DNA of 64,000 bases from contig NZ_BATA01000001.1 of NCBI RefSeq assembly GCF_000474235.1, positions 34,564 through 98,563 of the forward strand. The letters run 5' to 3'. Numbering within the stretch: the stretch's first letter is position 1; each line of letters begins with the position of its first letter. The notes under the pieces were generated by a model that saw only the letters and a program-made list of their open reading frames with translations, had not been told where the DNA came from and did not search any database. Source of the stretch: Halarchaeum acidiphilum MH1-52-1 (GTDB taxonomy: Archaea; Halobacteriota; Halobacteria; Halobacteriales; Halobacteriaceae). Positions 17,258 to 26,997 of this stretch are shown here, piece after piece. The translations under genes were made by a program, and so were the position numbers.

Positions 17258-19906
17258 TCAGGGGTAGACGAGGACCGTCCCGAATTCGGTCTCGACGACG
17301 GCGACCTCCTCGCCGCCCTCGGCGCGGTATTCCTCTTCGACGGTGACCCAGTCGGCGTCGAGTTCGTACTCCTCGCCGTCGGCTTCGAGGGTGATCGTGT
17401 CTCCGGAGTTCTTCTGGGCCTGAATGACCGCGGGATCGGCTTCGTTCAGGGCTTGGAGGACGATGCCGGCGTCGCCGCGGAACTCGGGACCGATCTCCGA
17501 GTCGTCGCCGTCGACGTCGACGGGGACGAGTTCGACGTTCGGTCGTCCCTCGCGGACGCGAGCGGGCGCGTTGATGGTCTCGGAGAGGTCGTAGGTGTCG
17601 ACGTTCTCGACCTCGCTCCCGGGGTCGAAGTAGAGTTCGACATCGTCGAGGTCGGCGTTGAGCGGATAGCCGTTCGCGGACTTCCACGCCCGGATCTCGC
17701 GGGTGGCCTCGGCGATGACCTCGCCGCGGGCCTCCACGTCCTCGTCGTAGGCGTCGAGGGCGGGCCAGTCGGCGGTGTGAACACTCCCCTCGGTGCCGGG
17801 GAGGTACTGCCAGATCTCGTCGGCGAGGTGGGGGCTGAACGGCGCGAGCATCCGGGTGACGGCGGAGACGACGTCGTAGAGCGTCTTGCGCGCGGCGTCC
17901 CGCTCGCCGGGTCGGCCGTTGTACAGCCGCCCCTTCGCGAGTTCGACGTAGTCGTCCGCGAGGTCGTTCCACGCGAACTCCCGCAGCTCGCGGAGCGCGG
18001 CGTCGAAGCGGTAGGCCTCCATCTCGGCCTCGACGTCGCTCGCGACGCGCGTCGCCTTCGAGCGGATCCAGTCGTCGGCGTCGCGATAGGCCGGGTCCGC
18101 GATGTCCGGGGTGTCCTCGTCGAAGTGGCCGGCGGCGAACTTGACGATGTTCCAGAGTTTCGTGAGGAACCGGGAGGCGGATTTGACCTCCTTCCACTGG
18201 AACTGGACGTCGCTGCCGGGTTGGCCGCCGAGCGCGAGCGCCTGTCGGGCGGCGTCCGCGCTGTACTCCTCGACGGCCTCCTCGGGGCTGACCGTGTTGC
18301 CTCGGCTCTTGCTCATCTTGTTGCCGTCGGGACCGAACACCATGCCGTTGATGAGGATGTTCTCCCACGGCTTCTCGCCGGTGAGTTCGCCGGTGCGCAG
18401 GAGGGTGTAGAACGCCCACGTCCGGATGATGTCGTGGCCCTGCGGGCGGAGGCTGACGGGTTCGAACTCATCGAGATCGATGTCGAGCGGCCACCCGGAG
18501 AGGTGCATCGGGGTGATGGAGGAGTCCATCCACGTGTCCATGACGTCGGTCTCGCCGGTCCAGTCGTCGCTCCCGCACTCGGGGCACGCGCCGACCGCGG
18601 GGGGTTCCTCGGTGGGGTCGACGGGCGTCTCGTCGGCGGTGGCGATGTGCCGATGCCCACAGTCAGCGCACTCCCACGCGGGGATCGGCGTCGCGAAGAC
18701 GCGCTGGCGACTGATGACCCAGTCCCAGTCCATTCCCTCGGTCCACTCGACGAGGCGCTGGTGCATGTGCTCGGGAATCCACTCGACCTCCTCGGCGCGT
18801 TCGAGGATGGCCTCCTTGTCCACCTCGACGAACCACTGTTCCTTCGAGAGGATCTCGATCGGGGTGTCGCAGCGCCAGCACGCGCCGACGGACTGCTCGG
18901 TGGGTTCGGTGTCGTTCAGGTAGCCCTCCGCGTCGAGGTCGTCGGCGACGGCCTCCTTCGCTTCGTCGATGGTGAGACCGGCGTAGTCGCCCGCCTCCCC
19001 GTTCAGATGGCCGTCCTCGGTGAAGACGGCGCGCAGGTCGAGGTCGTGCTCGGCCCACCACGTCACGTCCTGTTTGTCCCCGAACGTACAGATCATGACG
19101 GCGCCGCTCCCGAACTCCTGATCGACGTCCTCGTCCTCGACCACCTCGACCTCGTGGCCGAAGAGCGGCACCTCGAAGGTGTCGTCCTCGCGCCCGTCGT
19201 AACGCTCGTCGTCCGGGTGGACGGCCATCGCGACACAGGCCGCGAGCAGTTCGGGACGGGTCGTCGCGATCTCGATGTCGTCGTTGTCCACGCCGGGGAA
19301 GGTGACGTAGTGGAGCGTGCCCTCGCGATCGATGGGTTCGACCTCGGCGTCCGCGATGGCGGTGCCACAGCGCGGACACCAGTTAACGGGGTGCTCGTCG
19401 CGGTAGACGAGGTCGTCGTCCGCCATCTCGACGAAGGACTGCTGCGTTTTGCCCCAGTATTCGGGGTCCATCGTGCGGAACTCGGCGTTCCAGTCCTGAC
19501 TGAAGCCGAGTTCGCGCATCGTCTCCTTCATCGAGTCGATCTGGTGGCGGGTGTGCTCGACGCACATCTCGCGGAACTCGTCGCGCGGGACGTCCGTCCG
19601 CTGGATGCCCTCGTTCTCCTCGACCTTCACTTCGGTCGGGAGACCGTGGCAGTCCCATCCCTGCGGGAAGAGGACGTCGTCGCCCTGCAGGCGGTGGAAG
19701 CGCGCGGCGAAGTCCATGTACGACCAGTTGAGCGCGTGCCCGATGTGGAGTTCGCCCGTCGGGTACGGCGGCGGCGTGTCCACGACGTACGCCGTGTCGG
19801 GGTCGTTCGCGTCGCCGTCGAACCGATACGTTTCCTCGTCCAGCCAGCGCTGCTGGAGGCGGGACTCTACCTCCGCGGGATCGTAGTCGTCTGGGAACTG
19901 GGTCAT
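17258..19906 (-). CDS. valS: Valyl-tRNA synthetase
   Basis: An 882-residue class I synthetase that charges tRNA-Val. The HIGH motif ([11 protein letters not shown]) is at residues 54-57, and the KMSKS motif ([11 protein letters not shown]) near residue 530. Between them lies the editing domain that removes mischarged threonine, with zinc-type cysteine pairs ([36 protein letters not shown]). The anticodon-binding domain fills the C-terminal third. The ATG at 19906 gives the family-typical start [18 protein letters not shown]. Confidence 0.97.
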   Translation of the reverse strand: MTQFPDDYDPAEVESRLQQRWLDEETYRFDGDANDPDTAYVVDTPPPYPTGELHIGHALNWSYMDFAARFHRLQGDDVLFPQGWDCHGLPTEVKVEENEGIQRTDVPRDEFREMCVEHTRHQIDSMKETMRELGFSQDWNAEFRTMDPEYWGKTQQSFVEMADDDLVYRDEHPVNWCPRCGTAIADAEVEPIDREGTLHYVTFPGVDNDDIEIATTRPELLAACVAMAVHPDDERYDGREDDTFEVPLFGHEVEVVEDEDVDQEFGSGAVMICTFGDKQDVTWWAEHDLDLRAVFTEDGHLNGEAGDYAGLTIDEAKEAVADDLDAEGYLNDTEPTEQSVGACWRCDTPIEILSKEQWFVEVDKEAILERAEEVEWIPEHMHQRLVEWTEGMDWDWVISRQRVFATPIPAWECADCGHRHIATADETPVDPTEEPPAVGACPECGSDDWTGETDVMDTWMDSSITPMHLSGWPLDIDLDEFEPVSLRPQGHDIIRTWAFYTLLRTGELTGEKPWENILINGMVFGPDGNKMSKSRGNTVSPEEAVEEYSADAARQALALGGQPGSDVQFQWKEVKSASRFLTKLWNIVKFAAGHFDEDTPDIADPAYRDADDWIRSKATRVASDVEAEMEAYRFDAALRELREFAWNDLADDYVELAKGRLYNGRPGERDAARKTLYDVVSAVTRMLAPFSPHLADEIWQYLPGTEGSVHTADWPALDAYDEDVEARGEVIAEATREIRAWKSANGYPLNADLDDVELYFDPGSEVENVDTYDLSETINAPARVREGRPNVELVPVDVDGDDSEIGPEFRGDAGIVLQALNEADPAVIQAQKNSGDTITLEADGEEYELDADWVTVEEEYRAEGGEEVAVVETEFGTVLVYP

Positions 19907-20067
19907 GGCTCTGGAGTCGTCGCTGTCGATTCGCCCTGACGCGCGCCAGAAACGGGTCGGCACCTACCGACGTACTACGGCGACAGCGACGCGCATACCG
20001 ATGCGGACGACTGCGCTTCGTAAAAAGGTTCCCGTCGCCGCCGCACCGTACCGACGGCCTTTTGTGT

Positions 20068-20083
20068 TTTAGGCTGGCCTAAA
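20068..20083 (+). promoter_or_regulatory. DtxR/IdeR-like iron operator at the siderophore-binding gene
   Basis: TTTAGGCTGGCCTAAA is an inverted repeat with 7-base arms and a 2-base centre. Its last base is the A of the ATG of the downstream gene. A second site with the same architecture precedes the permease gene. The motif resembles the TTAGG...CCTAA sites bound by DtxR-family iron repressors. A repressor here would cover the start point of a leaderless mRNA. Confidence 0.72.
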
Positions 20084-21204
20084 TGCATGTGGACCGAAGA
20101 ACGTTCCTCGGCGTCGGCGGGACGGCGCTCGGCGCGACGCTCGCGGGCTGTACCGGGACCGGGGACACCGACAGGGACGCGACGTCGGCGACGACCGATT
20201 CGTCCGGTGGATCGTACACCGTCTCGATGGCACCGATGGGCGACGTGACCTTCGATTCCGTCCCCGAGACGTGGGTCGCGAACAACGGGAGCTACGCCGA
20301 CATGGGTCTCGCGCTCGGTCTGGACGAGCCGAGAGCGCTCTGGCTCGCCAATCGATGGCACACGAACTACTACGACGACATCGACGGCGTCTCGGCCGAC
20401 AAGAGCGACACGATTTCGCTCTATCAGGACGGCGTCTCGAAGGAGCGCTTCTACTCGCTCGGCGCCGACGTCCACGTCATGGACCCGAACTTCCTCGCCA
20501 ATCGCTTCAAGGGGTGGAGCCGGTCCGACGTCGACGACATCGCAGAGAGCGTCGCGCCGTTCTTCGGGAACTCCATCTTCTCGCACACCTACGCGTGGCA
20601 CGACAGCTATCGGTATTACACCCTCTACGAGGCCTTCGAGACGGTCGCGGGTCTCTTCCAGCGCGAGGAGCGATACGAGGCGTTCGCGACCCTCCACGAG
20701 GAGTTCCAGTCGAAGCTCGAGTCGGTCGCGCCGACGAAGCACGCGGAGCGCCCGCGGGTGGCCATCGTCTGGGCGGACGGGAATCAGCCGACCTCGTTCT
20801 CCCCGTATCTCGTGGGCGAGGGGACGAGCGTCAAGCAGTGGCGCGACCTGAACGTCCGGGACGCGTTCGCGGAGACGGACGTGCGGGACTTCCACGCCTC
20901 GCGCGGGCACGTCGACTACGAGACGCTGCTCAAGATCGACCCCGACTACCTGCTCTGTCGCGGCCACGAGTCCCAGAGCGCCGAGGAGTTCGAGAACACC
21001 GTCGTCTCGTTCATGGAGGACCACCCGACGGCGAGCGAACTCACCGCCGTCCGGAACGGGAACGTCTACCGGGGCGGCCCCCTCTATCAGGGTCCCATCA
21101 GCAACCTCGTGCTCACCGAGCGCGGTGCACGGCAGCTCTACGACCGCGACGAGGCGCTGTTCGATCGGGAACGCGTCGCGGACATCGTCGCCGGATCACT
21201 CTGA
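20083..21204 (+). CDS. Iron/siderophore or cobalamin ABC substrate-binding lipoprotein
   Basis: A 373-residue periplasmic-binding-like protein. The twin-arginine motif RRTFLG is at residues 5-10, and a lipobox (LAGC, Cys23) anchors it to the membrane. The mature part matches the BtuF/FepB fold (VTFDSVPETWVANNGSYADM near the N-terminus, DPDYLLCRGHE late). It heads a three-gene importer. The two iron-type operators point to a ferric siderophore rather than cobalamin, though both substrates use this family. Confidence 0.88.
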   Translation: MHVDRRTFLGVGGTALGATLAGCTGTGDTDRDATSATTDSSGGSYTVSMAPMGDVTFDSVPETWVANNGSYADMGLALGLDEPRALWLANRWHTNYYDDIDGVSADKSDTISLYQDGVSKERFYSLGADVHVMDPNFLANRFKGWSRSDVDDIAESVAPFFGNSIFSHTYAWHDSYRYYTLYEAFETVAGLFQREERYEAFATLHEEFQSKLESVAPTKHAERPRVAIVWADGNQPTSFSPYLVGEGTSVKQWRDLNVRDAFAETDVRDFHASRGHVDYETLLKIDPDYLLCRGHESQSAEEFENTVVSFMEDHPTASELTAVRNGNVYRGGPLYQGPISNLVLTERGARQLYDRDEALFDRERVADIVAGSL

Positions 21205-21219
21205 TCCCATCGCAATAGA

Positions 21220-21235
21220 TTTAGGGTTCCCTAAA
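21220..21235 (+). promoter_or_regulatory. Second DtxR/IdeR-like operator, before the permease gene
   Basis: TTTAGGGTTCCCTAAA has 7-base arms and a 2-base centre, the same layout as the site at 20068-20083. It lies 14 bases before the permease ATG and is followed by a strong Shine-Dalgarno sequence, GGAGG at 21242-21246, unusual among the many leaderless starts here. The permease and ATPase may therefore also have their own iron-controlled promoter. Confidence 0.7.
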
Positions 21236-21248
21236 CAAAACGGAGGTA

Positions 21249-22352
21249 ATGGACGTGTCGTCGCGGTCGGTGGAGGCGTACGCCCGACTCGACTCTCGCG
21301 ATCGGCGGTTGGCATCCCTCGTCGTGGGAAGCGTCGTCGTCGCCTTCGTCGCCGCGTTCGTCCAGGTCTCTCAGGGGTCGTACCCGACGCCGTTCGGCGT
21401 GACGTTCGACGTCCTGACCGATCCACACATCCTCTTCAACGCGCGCGTCTGGGCGGCGATCCTCACCGGGAGCGACCTCCCGGAATGGCTCTCGCGGTCC
21501 GCGGTCATCATCTGGAGTCTGCGAATGCCGCGCGTCTTCGTCGCGGCGCTCGTCGGCGTGAACCTCGCCGTCTCCGGCGCCGTCTTTCAGGCCGTCACGC
21601 GCAACGAACTCGCCAGCCCCTACATCCTCGGCGTCAGCGGCGGGGCCGGTCTCGCCGTCCTCCTCACGCTCGTCTTCTTCGCGGGCGCGACGTTCGTCCT
21701 CCCGTTCGCCGCCGCGGCCGGCGGGCTGATCGCCTTCTCGCTCGTCTACGCCATCGCGTGGCAGGGCGGGACGAACCCCGTGCGCCTCGTGCTCGCGGGC
21801 GTCGTCGTCGCCACCGTCTTCCAGTCCCTCCAGACGGGACTGTTCTACTTCCTCGATAGCTCCGCCGCGATGAAGACCGCGATCGCGTGGACGACCGGCT
21901 CGCTCACCGGCGTCGGCTGGCCGCAGTTCCGCCTCGCGATCCTCCCGACGATCGTCGTCGTCCCGATCCTCCTCCTCGCCTCCCGGCACCTGAACGTGCT
22001 CCTGCTCGGCGAGGAGACGGCGCGCTCGCTCGGCATGCCGGTCGAGTACGTCCGCTTCGGACTCTCCGCGCTCGCCATTCTCGCCGCGGCGACCGCGGTC
22101 GCCGTCGCCGGTCTCGTGGGGTTCGTCGGTCTCGTCGTCCCGCACGCCGTCCGCACCGTGGTCGGGAGCGACTACCGACGCCTCGTCGTCGGCTCGCTCT
22201 TCCTCGGGCCGGCGCTCGTCCTCGTCGCCGACGTCATCGCGCGCCTCGCACTCATGCCGATCCAAGTGCCCGTCGGCGTCGTCACCGGCATCATCGGCGG
22301 TCCGTACTTCCTCTACTTGATGCGTCGACACGGCGACTTCAGCGAGTTCTGA
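21249..22352 (+). CDS. FecCD-family ABC permease
   Basis: A 367-residue membrane protein with about nine or ten helices. Segments typical of BtuC/FhuB/FecD permeases are visible: RMPRVFVAALVGVNLAVSGA, then NELASPYILGVSGGAGLAV, and later GLVGFVGLVVPHAVRTVVGS. It forms the pore for a metal-chelate substrate delivered by the upstream binding protein. The ATG is set by GGAGG five to nine bases before it. Confidence 0.93.
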   Translation: MDVSSRSVEAYARLDSRDRRLASLVVGSVVVAFVAAFVQVSQGSYPTPFGVTFDVLTDPHILFNARVWAAILTGSDLPEWLSRSAVIIWSLRMPRVFVAALVGVNLAVSGAVFQAVTRNELASPYILGVSGGAGLAVLLTLVFFAGATFVLPFAAAAGGLIAFSLVYAIAWQGGTNPVRLVLAGVVVATVFQSLQTGLFYFLDSSAAMKTAIAWTTGSLTGVGWPQFRLAILPTIVVVPILLLASRHLNVLLLGEETARSLGMPVEYVRFGLSALAILAAATAVAVAGLVGFVGLVVPHAVRTVVGSDYRRLVVGSLFLGPALVLVADVIARLALMPIQVPVGVVTGIIGGPYFLYLMRRHGDFSEF

Positions 22353-22355
22353 ACG

Positions 22356-23210
22356 ATGTCCAAGATCGATACCACACCGCAGACGTCCGATGAGACCGAC
22401 GGCAGCGAGCGCACGACCGACCCCGACGCGAAGATCCACGCGAGCGACCTCCGCGTCGGCTACCCCGGACTCGACGAGCCGGTCGTCGACACCGAGACCC
22501 TCGTCGTCCCCGAGGGGGAGGTGACGGCGCTCGTCGGCCCGAACGGGAGCGGGAAGAGCACACTGCTGAAGGCGCTCGCCCGCCACCTCGACGCCGACAC
22601 CGGCGACGTCCTCATCGACGGCCGCGAGATCGCGGCGTACGGCTCGAAGGAGTTCGCGCGCGAACTCGGAATGCTCTCCCAGCACGGCTCGACGCCGGAG
22701 GGCATCATGGTCGAGGAGCTCGTCGGCCACGGGCGCTACCCCCACAAGGGGTTCCTCGAAGGCCAAACGGAGGAAGACCGCGAGGCGATCGATCGCGCCA
22801 TCGATCTCGCGGGCATCGAACACCTCCGCGAGACGGACGTCAGCAGCCTCAGCGGCGGCCAGCGCCAGCTCGTCCGCATCGCGATGGCGCTCGCACAGGA
22901 GACCGACACGCTCCTGCTCGACGAGCCGACGACGTACCTCGACCTCCGCCACCAGCTGCGCGTGATGGACGTCATCCGGACCCTCAACGAGGAGCGCGGC
23001 GTCACCGTCTGCATCGTCCTCCACGACCTCACGCAGGCCGCGCGCTTCGCCGACTACCTCGTCGCGCTCCGCGACGGCGACATCTACGACTGGGGGCGCC
23101 CCGAGGACGTCGTGACCGAGGGGCTTCTCGCGGAGGTCTTCGGCGTCGAGGCCAGCGTCGAGTACGGCACCGAACCCCGGATCATCCCGAAGCGCGCGCT
23201 CGACGAGTGA
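22356..23210 (+). CDS. FecE/BtuD-type ABC ATPase
   Basis: A 284-residue ATPase that powers the importer. Walker A is GPNGSGKST (residues 61-69), the signature is LSGGQRQLVRIA, and Walker B is TLLLDEPTTYLD. The first 25 residues are an acidic extension common in haloarchaea. It starts three bases after the permease stop and closes the operon. Confidence 0.93.
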   Translation: MSKIDTTPQTSDETDGSERTTDPDAKIHASDLRVGYPGLDEPVVDTETLVVPEGEVTALVGPNGSGKSTLLKALARHLDADTGDVLIDGREIAAYGSKEFARELGMLSQHGSTPEGIMVEELVGHGRYPHKGFLEGQTEEDREAIDRAIDLAGIEHLRETDVSSLSGGQRQLVRIAMALAQETDTLLLDEPTTYLDLRHQLRVMDVIRTLNEERGVTVCIVLHDLTQAARFADYLVALRDGDIYDWGRPEDVVTEGLLAEVFGVEASVEYGTEPRIIPKRALDE

Positions 23211-23357
23211 CCGCGCGGACATCGACGGCGAAGACGAACTCCGGGTAGCCGCCGCTCCACGGCTCGCGACGGGACGCGACGGGGATCGGGAACGCCCCGG
23301 CCACACGAGTTATCCCCGTGGCTCGACAACCCGGACCCAGTACCCTCTCCGCCCCCC

Positions 23358-24632
23358 ATGGCCGAAGTATCCATCACGCACGTCATCCTCTTCATCGCGG
23401 CCATCTCGCTGAGCACGATCGTCGGCGGCACCGCCACGAACATCGCGGGCGACGTCGGCCACGCCATCGAGCACGTCGGGTCGGACTACGCCGAGCAGGT
23501 CTCGCACAGCGTCACCGTCATCAGCGATCCCGGTGCGACCCTCTACGACGCGAACACGGACACGCTGACGCTCCTCGCGAAGAACACGGGGGAGAGCAGG
23601 CTCCCGACCGATCGGGGATCCCTGCTCGTCCTCGTCGACGGCGAGCCGGTGAACGTCACGAACGTCTCCGTCGCCGACGGCTCGTACTGGCGGCCCGGAC
23701 ACGTCGCGCGAATCCGGGCGAATACGAGCCTCGACGGCGGCGCCCACCGCGTCGTCGTCTCCGTCGACGAGTCGCGGGACTACTTCTCGTTCCCGTACCG
23801 AGGCGGGTCGAGCGAGCCGCTGAGGGACGGCGTCGTCGTGTACACGACGGGGTCGTCGCTGAACACCATCCCGTACGACCGGGGGAACGTGACGACGCAG
23901 CTGGACAGCTCGCCCCCGGTCATCGGTCCCGCGTCGGTCGACTTCGACGGCGACGGCGCGTACGACAGCCCGTACATCGAGAACGGGACGATCCACCTCG
24001 TCTACGGCGGCGGCGGGCGCACGAAGACCCTCGGCGGGAATCCGCCGGCCCCGTCGAACACGAAAACGCGCATCGGGGTGGGGACGTGGAACGGAAGCGA
24101 CACGTCCGTCTTCTACTCGAACGCCACGAACAAGGACATCTATCGGGTCTCACCGGAGACCGGACCCACCCACGTTCTCAGCGTCGCCTCGAAGGCCGTC
24201 GTCGGCGTCGCGGACTTCGACGGCGATTCCGCGGACGAACTGATCTACCTCGGTACTAGCGCCGACGTCAAGTACGCGGATCCGGACGGAACGACCCACG
24301 ACACGGGGATCTCCCCCGGATCGAACGTCAGATCGGTCGGGACGCCCGCGGACTTCGACGGCGATGGTGTCGCCCGCGTCCCGTACGTCACCGGCAGCAA
24401 CAACGTCAAGCTCGTGGACGACGACGGGGAGATGACGAAATTCACGTCCCCCAGCGCCGTGAAGACCGGCGTTTCCGTCGACGACGTCGATCGCGACGGC
24501 GATCCCGAAATCGTGTACGTCGGGTCGAACAAGAAGTACCTCCGGTACCTGAATCTCGACGGGACCACCGGCTACGTGCACGACTCGGCCGGTGACAAGA
24601 TCCCGGTCGACACGACCGCCGGCACGGCCTGA
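23358..24632 (+). CDS. ArlG-like protein fused to FG-GAP (calcium-loop) repeats
   Basis: A 424-residue protein. Residues 1-145 resemble the ArlG (FlaG) encoded at 30120: a short polar start, a hydrophobic helix at about 8-24, then a beta-rich part with matching segments (SDPGATLYDANTDTLTLLAK versus SDPGSPGAIYDDGNETVTLL). Residues 190-400 hold four FG-GAP/VCBS-like calcium loops: FDGDG at 196-200, FDGDS at 287-291, FDGDG at 333-337 and VDRDGD at 377-382. The fusion suggests an archaellum-anchored or pilus-like surface protein with a propeller head. It lies just upstream of the archaellin gene. Confidence 0.7.
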   Translation: MAEVSITHVILFIAAISLSTIVGGTATNIAGDVGHAIEHVGSDYAEQVSHSVTVISDPGATLYDANTDTLTLLAKNTGESRLPTDRGSLLVLVDGEPVNVTNVSVADGSYWRPGHVARIRANTSLDGGAHRVVVSVDESRDYFSFPYRGGSSEPLRDGVVVYTTGSSLNTIPYDRGNVTTQLDSSPPVIGPASVDFDGDGAYDSPYIENGTIHLVYGGGGRTKTLGGNPPAPSNTKTRIGVGTWNGSDTSVFYSNATNKDIYRVSPETGPTHVLSVASKAVVGVADFDGDSADELIYLGTSADVKYADPDGTTHDTGISPGSNVRSVGTPADFDGDGVARVPYVTGSNNVKLVDDDGEMTKFTSPSAVKTGVSVDDVDRDGDPEIVYVGSNKKYLRYLNLDGTTGYVHDSAGDKIPVDTTAGTA

Positions 24633-24899
24633 CGGTCACGGCGACTCGCTCACGCTGTGCCGCCGCCGCGGTTCGAGACCGTTCGAGTGCCGAACGCGTG
24701 GCCGGCCGCGACGCCGCGTGCGCGCGCCGTCCGAGCCACCGGTTCACTCGTCGTTCTCGACACGCGCGACTCCCGATCGCGCTTACCCGCGGTTGGCGTC
24801 CGGAAAACCCTACTGGCCAGCACAGCGGTCCACGCTCGCCTCTCGGGCCTGACGGCCACCATTCTTTTTCAGTCAGGGTTCTTGCACTCTCGTGTCGCA
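24633..24899. other. Spacer before the archaellin gene
   Basis: About 265 bases without a convincing gene. The last 40 bases before the archaellin ATG are less GC-rich (attctttttcagtcaggg at 24861-24878) and probably contain its promoter about 30 bases upstream. The rest is ordinary GC-rich spacer with no hairpin array. Confidence 0.4.
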
Positions 24900-25520
24900 A
24901 TGGAACTCAGCCTCCCAGACTTCGACTACGAACGCGGTCAGGTCGGTATCGAGACCTTGGTCGTGTTCATCGCGATGGTTCTCGTCGCAGCCATCGCGGC
25001 GACGGTACTGATCAACACGACCGGATTCCTGCAGAACAAGGCGTCCGCAACGAGTCACGACTCCGCCAATCAGGTGTCGAATCAGGTGAACGTGATCTCG
25101 GCTACCGGTGAAGTGAGTGGGACCAACACCATTAACGAGGTCAATCTGACGGTGATGCAGTCACCGGGTGCCGACGCGATCGACCTCAGCGGGGCGTCGG
25201 TGAAGTGGACCGGGCCAGACGGTGCGAAGACCCTGACGTACGCGGGTGATAACGAATCCGCATCGGCGACAAATGCAGAGTTCGGTGTGTCTAAGATTAA
25301 GGACAACGACAGCTCCATCCCGGTTCTGAACTCGAGGACGGACCGGATGAAGATCAACATCGCGCTGGATCAGAGTGGCACGACCGCGCTCAAGCCGCTC
25401 GCTCCGGGTGAGGAGTCGACGATCCAGATCGTGACGCAGTCCGGAAGCCAGTACACGTACGTGGCGTCCGTTCCGCAGACGCTCAGCTCGCAGGACGAGG
25501 GCGGCGCCGTCTCCCTGTAA
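24900..25520 (+). CDS. arlA: Archaellin (major filament protein)
   Basis: A 206-residue archaellin. The class III signal [15 protein letters not shown] predicts prepilin-peptidase cleavage after Gly14, leaving a mature N-terminus QVGIETL. The hydrophobic helix ([20 protein letters not shown]) packs the filament core. The beta-rich outer domain carries possible N-glycosylation sites such as NTT, NLT, NES and NDS. Only one archaellin gene lies in this window. Base composition is lower in GC than neighbouring genes. Confidence 0.95.
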   Translation: MELSLPDFDYERGQVGIETLVVFIAMVLVAAIAATVLINTTGFLQNKASATSHDSANQVSNQVNVISATGEVSGTNTINEVNLTVMQSPGADAIDLSGASVKWTGPDGAKTLTYAGDNESASATNAEFGVSKIKDNDSSIPVLNSRTDRMKINIALDQSGTTALKPLAPGEESTIQIVTQSGSQYTYVASVPQTLSSQDEGGAVSL

Positions 25521-25581
25521 CGCGGCTCCGACTTCCGAACGCTCCTCGCTTTTTCGCGCGTCGCTACCCGCGTAGCGGCGG

Positions 25582-26073
25582 CTACGACTCGACGTCGAGA
25601 TCCGACTGCTCCAGCAGGAGCGAGACGACTTCCTCGGGCGGGAGCGAGTCGTCGACCTGCCCGGCGTACCACCGGAGCGCCTCCTCGAACACCTCGACGA
25701 TGTTGTTCGAGGTGGCGACGGTCGTCTCGGTCCCGCTGTCGGTCTTCGCCGACAGGGCGATCCCGTACGCTTCGTCGACGCGTTCGAGCGCGCCCCCGTG
25801 GTCGCGTCCATCGCCGGGTTCGTCCCGCGCGTCGCGTGCGTCGCCGTTCGGGAGATCGGTCCCGGGGGGCGTTTCCGTCGCCTCGCCGTTCGTCGAGACG
25901 ACGTAGCGGCCCTCGCCGCGCTCGCGTACCCCGTCGCGCCTCGCGATGTCGAGGTCCGCGGGGTCGATCGCGTCCGCGTCCCCGGAGTCGCTCTCGCTGC
26001 GCAGTTCGGCGACGCGCTCGGCGTGCTCCGCGGCCAGCTGGCGGTCGTCGTCCGGCTCGCTCTCGTCGGCCAT
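25582..26073 (-). CDS. Haloarchaeal protein in the archaellum region, function unknown
   Basis: A 163-residue acidic soluble protein starting MADESEPDDDRQLAAEHAER. An N-terminal helical segment is followed by a disordered G/D/N-rich middle, and then a folded C-terminus (NNIVEVFEEALRWYAGQVDD to SLLLEQSDLDVES). Its position between archaellin and arlCE makes a role in motility likely, but it is transcribed in the opposite direction. I do not recognise the domain with certainty. Confidence 0.65.
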   Translation of the reverse strand: MADESEPDDDRQLAAEHAERVAELRSESDSGDADAIDPADLDIARRDGVRERGEGRYVVSTNGEATETPPGTDLPNGDARDARDEPGDGRDHGGALERVDEAYGIALSAKTDSGTETTVATSNNIVEVFEEALRWYAGQVDDSLPPEEVVSLLLEQSDLDVES

Positions 26074-26169
26074 GTCGGCCCGTTGGGCCACGAGCCACAA
26101 AACGTTCCCGCGCCGCGGCGCTCGCGCTGGCCACAAGCGTTGTCCCCCGCGGTGCCCAATCCGCGGCCG

Positions 26170-26349
26170 ATGGTCTCCTTCGCAGCGCTCGTGGCGGGCG
26201 CCGGCATCGTCATCGCGTCCACCGCGTTCTTCCGATTGGCCGACAGCGACGAGACGGAGTTGACCCACCTCGTCCTCGTCGAGTACGGCTTCGCCGGTCT
26301 CCTGTTGCTCGTCGGTCTCGGCGTCGTCGCCTACGGCCTGCTCGGTTGA
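26170..26349 (+). CDS. 59-residue two-span membrane protein
   Basis: The frame encodes MVSFAALVAGAGIVIASTAF, a short acidic loop with DSDETEL, and a second hydrophobic stretch ending VVAYGLLG. Two transmembrane helices connected by an acidic turn are evident. It reads away from the gene at 25582. No family is recognised. Length and pattern are typical of small membrane proteins of unknown role. Confidence 0.6.
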   Translation: MVSFAALVAGAGIVIASTAFFRLADSDETELTHLVLVEYGFAGLLLLVGLGVVAYGLLG

Positions 26350-26407
26350 TCGGGACCCGGGTCCGCGGGGCCGTCATCCTCTTGCGAGTCGAGGTCCGAC
26401 GTGAAGT

Positions 26408-26995
26408 GTGACCTCTCGACGCTCAGTGCTGGCGCTCGCCGGCACCGCGGCGGTGGGTGCCCTCGCGGGGTGCACCGGCGGCGGTTCGTCGTCCCCGGAC
26501 GGCCACACCGTCACGGCCGCGAAACCGGACGGCGACGGGTCGGCGACACCCGGTGAACTGCGATGGCTCCTCACGCACGGTGACGGCGCGCTCGACGTCC
26601 GGGGGATGCGCGTCGACGGCGACGACATCGACGTGACGTTCGCCTCGGACGCGAGCGATCTCACGGCGTTCCTCCAAGAGATCGGAAAAGTGCTCAACGG
26701 CTACGCGCGTTACGTGCGAAGCGGCGGGACCGCGACGCGACTCGTCGGCCACGTCGCCGACCGGGCGAGGACCGACTACGAGGGCGGCGGGAAACGCGGG
26801 CAAGCGGATCGGTTCCATGTGAAGCGCGAGTGGGCGCAGAAGTTCAACGATGGGGCGCTCTCGAAGCGCGAGTATCTCCAGAAGGCGATCAACACCCGCG
26901 CGTACGTTCGGACGGTCGCGGCCGGGAACGCGACGAGCACGACGTCGGCGACGACGGCATCGACGAGCGGGAACGCCACATCGGGTGACGCGTGA
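26408..26995 (+). CDS. Tat-exported lipoprotein of unknown function
   Basis: A 195-residue protein from a GTG start. Residues 4-5 are the twin arginines (SRRSVLALAG) and the lipobox is LAGC (Cys22). The mature domain (ELRWLLTHGDGALDVRGMRV, later RVHVKREWAQKFNDG-like) has no catalytic motif that I recognise. The tail is rich in T, S, A and N and may be glycosylated. It is followed two bases later by a tiny membrane protein gene, suggesting they work together. Confidence 0.72.
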   Translation: MTSRRSVLALAGTAAVGALAGCTGGGSSSPDGHTVTAAKPDGDGSATPGELRWLLTHGDGALDVRGMRVDGDDIDVTFASDASDLTAFLQEIGKVLNGYARYVRSGGTATRLVGHVADRARTDYEGGGKRGQADRFHVKREWAQKFNDGALSKREYLQKAINTRAYVRTVAAGNATSTTSATTASTSGNATSGDA

Positions 26996-26997
26996 CG

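Noticed and set aside
17453..19939. Long plus-strand open frame opposite valS
   Set aside because: Codon-bias shadow of the valyl-tRNA synthetase gene. Its V/D/G/R-rich translation shows no domain.
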